From Dialister sp. CAG:486 (GTDB taxonomy: Bacteria; Bacillota; Negativicutes; Veillonellales; Dialisteraceae), in the NCBI GenBank assembly GCA_000434475.1, contig FR879487.1:21167-47299 (forward strand): a stretch of DNA of 26,133 nucleotides. The letters are read 5' to 3'. Position numbers and translations under genes: made by a program. Below the pieces are notes generated by a model that ran no database searches, was not told where the DNA came from, and saw only the letters and a program-made list of their open reading frames with translations. This document shows positions 16,157 to 23,634 of this stretch, one piece after another. How positions within the stretch are numbered: position 1 is the first letter of the stretch; each line of letters opens with the position of its first letter.

Positions 16157-16411
16157 AACGAAACGATGAAGGAAAGAGTAAGCAGTCTGATGACAGCAAA
16201 GCGAGTCCGGAGAGTGAGAGCGGGCATGGATAAGATGCTGAAGTGCATTTCTGAGTTTGGCAGGCTGAAGTGATAGTAGGTCTTCCCGGGAACTCCCGAT
16301 ACAGGGTCAGGGTTTGTTAGAACCTTTTAAGGTATACTTGGTGACAAGTGTATGAAATTGGGTGGAAACACGAAGCTATGGCTCTCGTCCCTTATGGGAC
16401 GAGAGCTTTTT
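16157..16411 (+). promoter_or_regulatory. T-box riboswitch 1, probably cysteine-specific
   Basis: Stem I has the GAGTA loop-E sequence (16176-16180), a distal GCGAGTCCGGAGAGTGAGAGC segment, and GAAG-TGC-A on the returning strand, with the specifier at 16244-16246. TGC followed by a purine fits a cysteine codon. The T-box proper is GGGTGGAAACACG (16360-16372), which pairs with the uncharged tRNA acceptor end. The terminator is GCTCTCGTCCC/GGGACGAGAGC plus TTTTT (16381-16411). Its left arm can instead form the antiterminator with the T-box. Uncharged tRNA-Cys should switch expression on. Class is firm; amino acid is inferred. Confidence 0.85.
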
Positions 16412-16437
16412 GTTTGGCAAAGAAAGGATGAGGAAGA

Positions 16438-16551
16438 ATGGGCAAGCTGATCGCAAGGGAACTCGATGAATTGAAATGGGGTCTGGCAGGCTGCCTGCTC
16501 TTCATCGGCATTTCGTCTCCTGCCTTTCATCAGTTTTATAAGAAGTCATGA
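16438..16551 (+). CDS. 37-aa single-span membrane miniprotein, copy 1
   Basis: This short ORF has an AGGATGAGGA ribosome region and starts 27 nt after the T-box terminator, exactly where the regulated gene should be. The product begins MGKLIARELDELKW, an amphipathic charged stretch. A hydrophobic segment of about residues 15-30 follows, with one cysteine (C19), and the end is basic (HQFYKKS). It recurs at 21508 with a single nucleotide difference that is synonymous, so the peptide is identical. I do not recognise a family. It could be an auxiliary subunit of the adjacent ABC importer; a leader peptide is less likely because the T-box already provides control. Confidence 0.7.
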   Translation: MGKLIARELDELKWGLAGCLLFIGISSPAFHQFYKKS

Positions 16552-16620
16552 CAGGCTTTCCGTTGTCTGAAGTCAGATGGACAAGAGCCAATAAGATCGA
16601 TTAGCCAAAAAATACAGGCA

Positions 16621-16874
16621 AGGATGGAAAAGAGTACATTTCCCGAGGTCAGCAAAGCGAGTCCGGACAGTGAGAGCGGATATGGATAGGGATATGGAAG
16701 TGCATTCCGGAGCCAATGGGCCGAAGGCAGAAGCCGCTAGGCCGTTCGGGAGACGCTCGTTACAGCGCAGGGGTATGGTATGTACCTTATAAGGTCAGGG
16801 GAGTGATCCCATGGCGAATCTGGGTGGAAACACGAGTCCTCGTCCCAGGAGATATTTTCTCCTGGGACTTTTTT
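16621..16874 (+). promoter_or_regulatory. T-box riboswitch 2, probably cysteine-specific
   Basis: It shows the same elements as leader 1: GAGTA (16631-16635), GCGAGTCCGGACAGTGAGAGC, GGAAG-TGC-A with specifier 16701-16703, and the T-box GGGTGGAAACACG (16822-16834). The terminator GTCCCAGGAGA/TCTCCTGGGAC with six T is at 16842-16874. It differs more in sequence from leaders 1 and 3 than they do from each other. I see no convincing promoter in the 70 bp after the miniprotein. It may therefore be read from the leader-1 promoter, giving two antitermination steps in series before the methyltransferase and transporter genes. Confidence 0.85.
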
Positions 16875-16962
16875 ATTTGAGGTAAAGCGATGAGACGATG
16901 TAGAAAATGTAAGATAACACAGACAGTGATCGAAAATAATGGTACAAGAAAAGGAGATACCC

Positions 16963-17964
16963 ATGAGACAGAATAAAAGAGAATTGATACAAGCCGTTTT
17001 TCACAATGAAAAAGCAGATCGCATTCCGGTGGGATTCTGGCATCATTTTTTGCAGGACGAGGTGGGAGCAGATGCTTTCTCACATCCGCAGCTGACAGAG
17101 AAGACGTTAGAAGGGCAGGCGGATTTCTATCAGGCTTTTGAGCCAGACATGATCAAGATCATGACGGATGGTTTCTTTGGCTACCCGCATCCATTGCTTC
17201 AGAAAGCTGTCGATAGTCCGAAAGAGCTGATGTCGATCACCCCTTTGGGGCGAGAGTCGGAATGGTTTGCCGCGCAGATCCGATATGCCAGAAAACTAGT
17301 GTCGATATATGGGAAAGAAACTCCGCTTTTCTATAATTTATTCGCTGCCCCACGGACCATAGAATTCATGCAGACCGGGATCGGCCATCCGGTCAATCTT
17401 TCGGACTGGCTGAAGCAGGAGCCTAATAAACTGGCGCATGTGCTGGATGTGATTTCTGATGACTATGCAGAGCTTTCCAAAGCACTGGTGGAAGAGGCGA
17501 AGGTCGATGGGATTTATCTTTCTGTCAATAACATCAGCTGCGATGAAGTGACAGAAGAAGCATACCGGACAATCATCGCACCTTATGAACAAAAGATTCT
17601 GGAAGCAGCCAATAGAGCCGGCGGAGAGAACATTCTGCATATCTGCGGTTATCATGGCTTCCATAATCATCTTAGCTGGTATCGAGAGTATCCTTTCCTG
17701 GCGGTGAATTGGGCGGCCAAGGTCGAGGGCGTATCTCTTTCAGAAGGGAAAAAGCTGTTTCAGGGCAAGGCAGTGATCGGGGGCTTTGGTCAGACAGAGA
17801 AGGATCTGATCTATAGCGGAACAGAAGAGGCGATCAAGGCAGAAACCCGACGGCTTTTGGACGAAGCCGGGCGGATCGGGGTTGTCCTTGGTGCTGACTG
17901 CACGATCCCGAGAGATACACCGGTTTCTCATCTGAAATGGGTGCGAGAGGCAGCCAATGAGTGA
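16963..17964 (+). CDS. URO-D-fold methyltransferase, MtaA-like, T-box controlled
   Basis: This 333-aa protein belongs to the URO-D superfamily. It carries the full H-x-C...C zinc motif of methylcobamide:thiol methyltransferases (MtaA/MtbA): H226 and C228 in LHICGYHG and C313 in GADCTIP. True uroporphyrinogen decarboxylases lack this motif. The likely chemistry is methyl transfer to or from a zinc-bound thiol. Substrate and any corrinoid partner are not in the window. The ATG at 16963 is chosen for AAGGAG 7 nt upstream; the ORF opens at 16939 without a ribosome site. It is the first gene of an operon with an amino acid ABC importer, behind a probable cysteine T-box, so its substrate may be a sulfur amino acid or methylated thiol. 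Confidence 0.85.
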   Translation: MRQNKRELIQAVFHNEKADRIPVGFWHHFLQDEVGADAFSHPQLTEKTLEGQADFYQAFEPDMIKIMTDGFFGYPHPLLQKAVDSPKELMSITPLGRESEWFAAQIRYARKLVSIYGKETPLFYNLFAAPRTIEFMQTGIGHPVNLSDWLKQEPNKLAHVLDVISDDYAELSKALVEEAKVDGIYLSVNNISCDEVTEEAYRTIIAPYEQKILEAANRAGGENILHICGYHGFHNHLSWYREYPFLAVNWAAKVEGVSLSEGKKLFQGKAVIGGFGQTEKDLIYSGTEEAIKAETRRLLDEAGRIGVVLGADCTIPRDTPVSHLKWVREAANE

Positions 17965-18006
17965 CGGACACAGATGAAGCTGGATCAGAGAAAAGGAGAC
18001 TTCATA

Positions 18007-18870
18007 ATGAAATGGACAAATATAGCAAAAATGATGCTGCTGACCGGAGCGGCAGGAGCGGTCCTCGCAGCGGCTGGCTGCGGCGGAGATCAAGCGGCAT
18101 CCTCGGCAGCAGAGAGTGGAAAGAAGGTAGTCAAAGTCGCTCATACAGCGTACTACTTCCCTTATGATTTCGTGGATGATAACAACAAATCGGATGGCCT
18201 TGAAGTGGCGGTCATGAAGGAAGTAGAAAAGAAGCTGCCGCAGTATGAATTTCAATATGTGCCGACATCTGACGATGATCTTTTGATCGGGGTGGAATCA
18301 GGCAAATATGATATCGGGACGAAGGGGATATGGAAGACGCCGGCCCGCGAAAAGAAATACATTTTCCCGAAGAATAACATCGGCGCCAGCGTGATCGGCG
18401 TGACGATCCGCAGTGAGGATGCGAATACGATCAAGAATCTGGATGATTTTGCTAAGGCCGGAAAGAAGCTCGTACCGATCGCTCCGCAGAATGCACAGTA
18501 TCAGGTCGTTACGGATTATAATGCAGCACACCCGGATCATCCCATTGATTTGGAGGCTTCAGAAAATTTCGAGATCGCAGATGCCTACAGCTGGGTGCTG
18601 GAAGGTCGCTATGATGGCTATTTCTCCATTGAGCTGGCCTACCAGAAGAATGTAACTGCCAAGGATGCACCGTATGGGCAGTTTAAGGATAAGCTGACCT
18701 ACTTCCGATACAAGGCACTTCCGACGTATGCTCTTGTCAATAAGAAGGAGACGAAATTGGCCGAGGAAGTGGACAAAGCACTGGGCGAGCTCAAGAAGGA
18801 AGGAAAGATCGCCGAGCTGGAAAAGAAATATTTTGGTGAAGAATTGGATCTGCTCTTAGACAAGCAGTGA
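18007..18870 (+). CDS. Amino acid ABC transporter substrate-binding lipoprotein
   Basis: This 287-aa polar amino acid binding protein (PBP type 2, SBP family 3) has a basic N-terminus, a hydrophobic stretch and the lipobox AAGC, with C25 as the lipid-bearing residue, followed by a serine/alanine-rich linker. The mature part starts VVKVAHTAYYFPYDFVDDNNKSDGLEVAVMKEVEK and includes LLIGVESGKYDIGTKGIWKTPAREKKYIF, typical for this family. The ATG at 18007 has AAGGAG upstream; an in-frame ATG 11 codons earlier would push the signal peptide inward. T-box context and similarity of gene order to TcyKLMN-type systems suggest cystine or a cysteine derivative as ligand. Confidence 0.92.
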   Translation: MKWTNIAKMMLLTGAAGAVLAAAGCGGDQAASSAAESGKKVVKVAHTAYYFPYDFVDDNNKSDGLEVAVMKEVEKKLPQYEFQYVPTSDDDLLIGVESGKYDIGTKGIWKTPAREKKYIFPKNNIGASVIGVTIRSEDANTIKNLDDFAKAGKKLVPIAPQNAQYQVVTDYNAAHPDHPIDLEASENFEIADAYSWVLEGRYDGYFSIELAYQKNVTAKDAPYGQFKDKLTYFRYKALPTYALVNKKETKLAEEVDKALGELKKEGKIAELEKKYFGEELDLLLDKQ

Positions 18871-18901
18871 TCCTGCCAAGACGGGAAGAAAGGAGCGCAA
18901 A

Positions 18902-19606
18902 ATGCAGAATAGACCATTTTCCCCAGAAGTTATTTTCTCATCGATTCCGGCATTGCTGCCGTACCTTCTGGTGACGCTGGAAGTGGGGCTGATCAGTATC
19001 CTGATGGGATCTATCCTTGGCATGCTGCTTGCATGGGCAAAGCTTTCTTCCCATAAGGTGCTTCGGTGCGCAGCAGACGGATATACGTATGTGATCCGCT
19101 GCACCCCATCCATTGTTCTCTTATTTATAGTTTTCTATGGTCTGCCCAAGTGGATGGAGTTTGCTTTTGCTATTTATATCGATGACTTATCGCGCACGGT
19201 TTTTGTGATCATCACTTTCACGCTGCTCTTCGGTGCCTATGTATCAGAAGTTTTCCGCTCGGCCTATCTGGCGGTGCCGAAAGGACAGTACGAGGCAGCT
19301 GTGACGATCGGTCTCTCTCCGCTATCAGCATTCATCCATGTCATGCTGCCGCAGGCGGCCGTGATCGCGCTTCCGAATTTTGGAAATTCTGTGATCAATC
19401 TTTTGAAAGAAAGCGCGCTGGCATACACGATCGGACTCATTGATCTTTTGGGAAGGACGAATCTGATCATTGCTAAAAATTATGGCGGATATGGGATCGA
19501 GCTTTACACGGCGAGCATGATTCTATACTGGGCGCTGTCGATCGTGATTGAGCGGAGCTTTCTGAAGCTGGAGACATCATTGTCTCACGAGCGAAGAATG
19601 AGCTGA
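18902..19606 (+). CDS. Amino acid ABC transporter permease, subunit 1
   Basis: This 234-aa permease of the His/Glu/Gln/Arg/opine family has about five membrane spans. The N-terminal PYLLVTLEVGLISILMGSILGMLLAW is followed by a long region with SEVFRSAYLAVPKGQYEAAVTIGLSPLSAFIHVMLPQA. That region holds the EAA loop (YEAA...GL...) that docks onto the ATPase. AAAGGAG precedes the ATG. It lies 31 bp after the binding-protein gene and 13 bp before the second permease gene. The two permeases probably form a heterodimer. Confidence 0.93.
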   Translation: MQNRPFSPEVIFSSIPALLPYLLVTLEVGLISILMGSILGMLLAWAKLSSHKVLRCAADGYTYVIRCTPSIVLLFIVFYGLPKWMEFAFAIYIDDLSRTVFVIITFTLLFGAYVSEVFRSAYLAVPKGQYEAAVTIGLSPLSAFIHVMLPQAAVIALPNFGNSVINLLKESALAYTIGLIDLLGRTNLIIAKNYGGYGIELYTASMILYWALSIVIERSFLKLETSLSHERRMS

Positions 19607-19619
19607 AAGGAGGACAAGA

Positions 19620-20333
19620 ATGTTGGACTATGCATTTATGGAAAAGGCGTTGCCTTTTCTTTTGAAAGCGATCCCGGTCACGCTGGGGCTGACATTTCTG
19701 GTACTGGTACTGTCCTTCCTGCCGGCGCTTTTTCTAGCTGACCGGCGGATACGGGGGAGAGGCTGGAGAGAGAAGCTGACTACACTCTATATTTCATTCA
19801 TCCGGGGGACACCGCTTGTGCTGCAGATCCTTCTGCTATATGCACTGCTTCCTAGTCTTTTGCATTCACTCGTTCAAATGGCAGGTTTGTCATTCGACGT
19901 ATTTCATGGCGTGAATTCTCTCTGGTATGCAGTGATCGTCTTTACTTTGAATACGATCGCGCTCATGTCGGAAATCTTTCGTTCTGCGATCACCAGTGTG
20001 GCGGATGGGCAGATGGAAGCAGGACTGACCATCGGATTGTCGCGCTGGCAGACTTACCGAGAAGTCATTATTCCACAGGCCCTCTCTTCTGCGGTGCCGA
20101 ATCTTTGCAACCTGACAGTGAACCTGATCAAAGGAACGTCGCTTGCCTTTTTTATCGGAGTGAAGGACATCATGGCCATGGCTAAGATCCAGGCGGCGTA
20201 TGGCTATAACTATATTGAAGCGTATCTGGAAGTCTTTATCCTGTATCTTGTCATCTGCAGCGTGGTGCAGGTGATTTACAAACTGTTCGAAACAAAAATA
20301 AGCTGGTACCGCACTGCCGGCGAGGAGGGGTAA
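19620..20333 (+). CDS. Amino acid ABC transporter permease, subunit 2
   Basis: This 237-aa permease, homologous to its neighbour, carries the EAA-type loop [25 protein letters not shown]. Other family signatures are [18 protein letters not shown] near residues 58-75 and [18 protein letters not shown] near the end. AAGGAGG precedes the ATG. It is separated from the ATPase gene by 2 bp, indicating coupled translation. Systems with two distinct permeases, one ATPase and a lipoprotein include TcyJKLMN of Bacillus subtilis. Confidence 0.93.
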   Translation: MLDYAFMEKALPFLLKAIPVTLGLTFLVLVLSFLPALFLADRRIRGRGWREKLTTLYISFIRGTPLVLQILLLYALLPSLLHSLVQMAGLSFDVFHGVNSLWYAVIVFTLNTIALMSEIFRSAITSVADGQMEAGLTIGLSRWQTYREVIIPQALSSAVPNLCNLTVNLIKGTSLAFFIGVKDIMAMAKIQAAYGYNYIEAYLEVFILYLVICSVVQVIYKLFETKISWYRTAGEEG

Positions 20334-20335
20334 TT

Positions 20336-21145
20336 ATGCTGGAAATCTCACATGTGAAGAAAAGCTTTGGTAAGAATCATGTCATTAGAGACGTTTCTAT
20401 GAAGGTCAATAAGGGGGATGTCATCGTCATTCTGGGACCATCCGGCTCGGGGAAGACCACGCTCCTTCGCAGTCTGGTCTTTTTGGAAAAAGCGGACGGC
20501 GGCGAGATGGACTTTGACGGGAAATCACTGGACCTGAAGAAAGCCAGACCGGCTGATATTTCCTGGGTGAGAAAGAATACAGCTTTCGTTTTCCAAAGCT
20601 ATAATCTTTTTGCGAATAAAACGGCACTGGAAAATGTGATGCTCGGGCTGACTGTCGGACGAGGAATGAAGAAAGAAATGGCGCGGCAAATTGCGCTGGA
20701 AGCACTCGAAGAAGTCGGTCTTGCGGATCGGAAGGACTACTACCCTTCTCAGCTTTCCGGCGGGCAGCAGCAGCGTGTCGGCATCGCCAGAGCGCTTGCG
20801 GTGAAGCCGGAAGTGATATTCTTTGATGAACCGACCTCAGCATTGGATCCGGAGCTGGTGGGCGGCGTCTTGAAGGTCATGAAGAAACTGGCATCAGAAG
20901 GCGTCACCATGGTGGTCGTGACACATGAAATGAAATTTGCCAAAGAGGCGGCTTCGAAAGTCATTTTCATGAAAGACGGACTCATTGTAGAAGAAGGCGC
21001 ACCGGAGATGGTATTCACTCATCCGCAGAAGGAGGAAACCAGAAAATTCCTGCGGCGTGTCCTTGAGAGGGAAGGTGAAGCGGAAAGGCCTGCTCCCGTC
21101 TTCTCCGAGGGCCCCTCGCCTCTTCCGCTTGCAGGACTTGCATGA
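20336..21145 (+). CDS. Amino acid ABC transporter ATP-binding protein
   Basis: This 269-aa ATPase of the polar amino acid uptake family has Walker [10 protein letters not shown] (34-42), the Q-loop in FVFQSYNLF, signature LSGGQQQR (140-147), Walker B VIFFDEP with the D-loop SALD, and the switch histidine in VVVTHEM. It has a proline-rich C-terminal tail of about 20 residues after EREGEAERP with no obvious role. It is the last gene of the T-box 2 operon. No terminator is evident between its stop and the promoter of T-box 3, 42 bp later. Confidence 0.95.
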   Translation: MLEISHVKKSFGKNHVIRDVSMKVNKGDVIVILGPSGSGKTTLLRSLVFLEKADGGEMDFDGKSLDLKKARPADISWVRKNTAFVFQSYNLFANKTALENVMLGLTVGRGMKKEMARQIALEALEEVGLADRKDYYPSQLSGGQQQRVGIARALAVKPEVIFFDEPTSALDPELVGGVLKVMKKLASEGVTMVVVTHEMKFAKEAASKVIFMKDGLIVEEGAPEMVFTHPQKEETRKFLRRVLEREGEAERPAPVFSEGPSPLPLAGLA

Positions 21146-21187
21146 GACATCAGCGGCTCTGGATTCCGTATTCTTTCCAAAAACCAT

Positions 21188-21216
21188 TTGACATTTCTTT
21201 TTCATTATGCTACCCT
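21188..21216 (+). promoter_or_regulatory. Promoter of T-box leader 3
   Basis: TTGACA (21188-21193) is perfect. At 17 bp lies a weak -10, TACCCT (21211-21216), preceded by a TG dinucleotide as in extended -10 promoters. Confidence 0.5.
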
Positions 21217-21231
21217 ATGTTCATCGATAAG

Positions 21232-21481
21232 TGCTATGAAGAAAAGAGTAGTCAATCGGAAGACGGTCAAGCGAGTCCGGAGAGTGAGAGCGGACACGGA
21301 TAGGATGATGAAGTGCATTTCTGAGCATGTAAGGCTGAAAGGACAGTAGGTCTTCCGGGAGCTCCCGATACAGAGCCAGGGGTTTGTTAGAACCTTGTAA
21401 GGTATACTTGGTGACAGGTATATGAAATTGGGTGGAAACACGAAGCTATGGCTCTCGTCCCTTAAGGGACGAGAGCTTTTT
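21232..21481 (+). promoter_or_regulatory. T-box riboswitch 3, probably cysteine-specific
   Basis: This is a near copy of leader 1 shifted by exactly 5,070 bases. GAGTA is at 21246-21250, GAAG-TGC-A with specifier 21314-21316, and GGGTGGAAACACG at 21430-21442. The terminator GCTCTCGTCCC/GGGACGAGAGC with TTTTT is at 21451-21481. The terminator loop change (TTAT to TTAA) leaves the stem intact, and the stem I differences leave the specifier intact, so it looks functional. Confidence 0.85.
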
Positions 21482-21507
21482 GTTTGGCAAAGAAAGGATG
21501 AGGAAGA

Positions 21508-21621
21508 ATGGGCAAGCTGATCGCAAGAGAACTCGATGAATTGAAATGGGGTCTGGCAGGCTGCCTGCTCTTCATCGGCATTTCGTCTCCTGCCTTTCAT
21601 CAGTTTTATAAGAAGTCATGA
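21508..21621 (+). CDS. 37-aa single-span membrane miniprotein, copy 2
   Basis: This copy is identical in protein sequence to the one at 16438; the only nucleotide difference is AGG to AGA at codon 7, both arginine. The same ribosome region lies 27 nt after a T-box terminator. Identity continues past the stop to about 21656, so the duplication covers leader, gene and about 35 bp of trailer. After this copy comes an M20 peptidase gene instead of another T-box. Confidence 0.7.
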   Translation: MGKLIARELDELKWGLAGCLLFIGISSPAFHQFYKKS

Positions 21622-21773
21622 CAGGCTTTCCGTTGTCTGAAGTCAGATGGACAAGAATGATGGCTGTCAGGAGTCAGAGGGCCAGCCGTAATCAAGTCTT
21701 TCGTATATCATGTGAAAAAATAGTGATCGCTGGGGGTGACTTTTCCGGGACCTATTTTTCTACTATCATTCTC

Positions 21774-21825
21774 TATAATAATGTAATAAAATAAGGAGGG
21801 GCAGGAATGCCCCTCTTGTTTTTTT
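21774..21825 (+). promoter_or_regulatory. -10 box and hairpin with T-run before the M20 gene
   Basis: A TATAAT (21774-21779) without a good -35 is followed by the hairpin GAGGGGC (21796-21802)/GCCCCTC (21809-21815) and a T-rich run. It can serve as terminator for the miniprotein transcript or as attenuator of the peptidase. AGGAGG (21794-21799) and an ATG (21807) lie in the hairpin's left arm and loop. Confidence 0.5.
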
Positions 21826-21836
21826 CGGAGGTACAT

Positions 21837-23180
21837 ATGGAACATACAGAATACATCGCCCACTTGCAGGGCATCGTCCAGATCCCGACCGTTTCCTCGG
21901 TCAATGATGTGAGCACGGACTGGAGCGAGTTTGACAGGCTGCACCGGTTTCTGCAGGAAGCCTATCCTTTGATTTTTGAAAAGCTCGAAGTCACGACGAT
22001 CGGGAAGGCAAGCCTGCTTTTCCACTGGAAGTCATCGCATGCGGAAAAGCAGCCGGTCATCTTCATGGCGCATCAGGATGTAGTGCCTGCGCCGCATGAA
22101 GAGCAGTGGAGCCATCCACCCTTTGCCGGCGAGATCGCGGATGGATGCCTTTATGGACGCGGCACAGAGGACTGCAAGTCGGTCCTGACATCGGAAATGG
22201 ATGCGATCACAGAGCTTCTGGAAGAAGGCTTTGATCCTGATTTCGATATTTATCTGTCTTTTGGCCACGATGAAGAGGTGCAGTGCACGGATGACAAGAA
22301 GGGCTCTGTACTTGCGGCGAAGTATCTCGAAGACCACGGTGTCAAGGCGTATTGTATTTTCGATGAAGGCGGGCATGTGGAAGCTGTCGGATATCATGGA
22401 AATGAACGTCCCGTAGCGCTGGTGGGGCTGGCAGAAAAAGCGCCGAATGAATATGTCCTCTATAAGGAGGGGGCAGGCGGTCATGCCAGCAAACCGGGGA
22501 ATGGGACCGTGCTGGGGGATGTCGCTCGCGCGATAGCAGCCGTGGAAGCCCACCCGATGCCCTATCGCCTGACCCCGCTGGTGAAAGCGCACCTGCAAGC
22601 GCTGGCGGAATCTGTCGCAGATAAAAAAGTCGCAAAGCTCTACGCGCATCCCAAGAAGCACTGGGATGATATCGTGAAGCTGGCGAAGCACGATCGGGAG
22701 CTGGATGCGAAGCTCCACACGACCTTCGCTGTGACCATGGCAGAAGCGAGTGCACAGGCGAATGTTCTGCCCTCTCATGCGGAAGCCACGATGAGCGTGC
22801 GCATCCTGCAGGGGGATACGGTGGAATCGGTCAAGCACTATCTGGAGTCCATCATGCCCTGTGATGTACAGGTGAAAGCGACTTTCGCAGAGGATCCGAA
22901 GCCGGCTGGCAGTGTCGAAAGTGAAGCATACCATCTGATGAGCGAGACCATCTATGATATCTTCGGCAAGGAAACCCTCATCGTGCCGAATCTCATGCTG
23001 GGGGCGTCTGACTCTCGAAATTACGCGAAGGTATCGGATAATGTTTTTCGTTTTAGCGGCCGCTTAAAGACGGAGCAGTGGGGCGAAGCGCATCAGGTCG
23101 ATGAACGCATGCCGACTGAGCATCTCGGAGTGCCGGTTCAGTTCTTCAAGGCATTTTTGAAAAAGTATAGTGAGAAGTGA
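21837..23180 (+). CDS. M20-family metallopeptidase (dipeptidase/carboxypeptidase-like)
   Basis: This 447-aa co-catalytic zinc peptidase of the M20 family has metal and catalytic residues H79 and D81 (MAHQDVVP), D112 (GRGTEDCKS), the E146-E147 pair (GHDEEV), D176 (CIFDEGGH) and H419 (GEAHQVDERM). The dimerisation domain lies between about 195 and 310. The DEEV and GRGTEDCK pattern is like the CPS1/ArgE-DapE group, cleaving dipeptides or N-acyl amino acids. I favour the ATG at 21837 with GGAGG upstream, but an in-frame ATG at 21807 with AGGAGGGG could add 10 residues. It may release amino acids from peptides, complementing the importer upstream. The stop codon sits in a heptamer array. Confidence 0.9.
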   Translation: MEHTEYIAHLQGIVQIPTVSSVNDVSTDWSEFDRLHRFLQEAYPLIFEKLEVTTIGKASLLFHWKSSHAEKQPVIFMAHQDVVPAPHEEQWSHPPFAGEIADGCLYGRGTEDCKSVLTSEMDAITELLEEGFDPDFDIYLSFGHDEEVQCTDDKKGSVLAAKYLEDHGVKAYCIFDEGGHVEAVGYHGNERPVALVGLAEKAPNEYVLYKEGAGGHASKPGNGTVLGDVARAIAAVEAHPMPYRLTPLVKAHLQALAESVADKKVAKLYAHPKKHWDDIVKLAKHDRELDAKLHTTFAVTMAEASAQANVLPSHAEATMSVRILQGDTVESVKHYLESIMPCDVQVKATFAEDPKPAGSVESEAYHLMSETIYDIFGKETLIVPNLMLGASDSRNYAKVSDNVFRFSGRLKTEQWGEAHQVDERMPTEHLGVPVQFFKAFLKKYSEK

Positions 23181-23595
23181 CTGGTAGCTAGGGAATCTGG
23201 AAAGTTGTGCGAATGGTATCCTCGTATCGTCAGTTCGAGCGAAGGCGAGAAATCTTCTTTGCAGACTGATAAACGATGGATGTGTGAAAGCAGGGATGAG
23301 TAGCTAGTGGCTAGGGACTAGGAGTGACTAGTGACTGGGAGATGTCAGCCCCCGCATCGTCATTTCGAGCGCAAGCGAGAAATCTTTGTCATTCGCGGTC
23401 ACACAGTCGATGTCTGGAAACCGCAAACGGGAAGCCTGCGATCAAGAATTCTACGGGCATCGCCCTATTTATACTCTGCGGCGCTTCTGTATTTTTATGC
23501 GCCGCACCACCATTTCTCATTTCTCATTCAAGCGAGGCTTTCAAACGCAGTCAAGGGATGGCACGCCCCATGGGCTAATCCTATCCATATTTCCA
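23177..23595. repeat. Composite intergenic repeat, copy B
   Basis: It starts at the M20 stop codon with TGACTGG/TAGCTAGG heptamers and carries the TTCGAGCG...CGAGAAATCTT core twice (about 23230-23256 and 23360-23386). A GCTAGTGGCTAGGGACTAGG array lies between them. Then come GCGGCGC/GCGCCGC (hairpin, 23477-23507), CATTTCTCATTTCTCATT heptamers and a tail with GCCCCATGGGCT. Its second half parallels copy D in reverse. An ORF reading through it into dusB is an artefact. Confidence 0.75.
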
Positions 23596-23634
23596 AACAA
23601 CTATCAACCAACAATTATTCGGAGAAACAACCAC

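Noticed and set aside
16327..16530. Minus-strand ORF, repeated at 21205-21600
   Set aside because: It is antisense to the T-box terminator and the miniprotein; its conservation is fully explained by the duplication.
23386..23634. 83-residue N-terminal extension of DusB
   Set aside because: It is encoded by composite repeat B, lacks a ribosome site, and is not part of the Dus fold.
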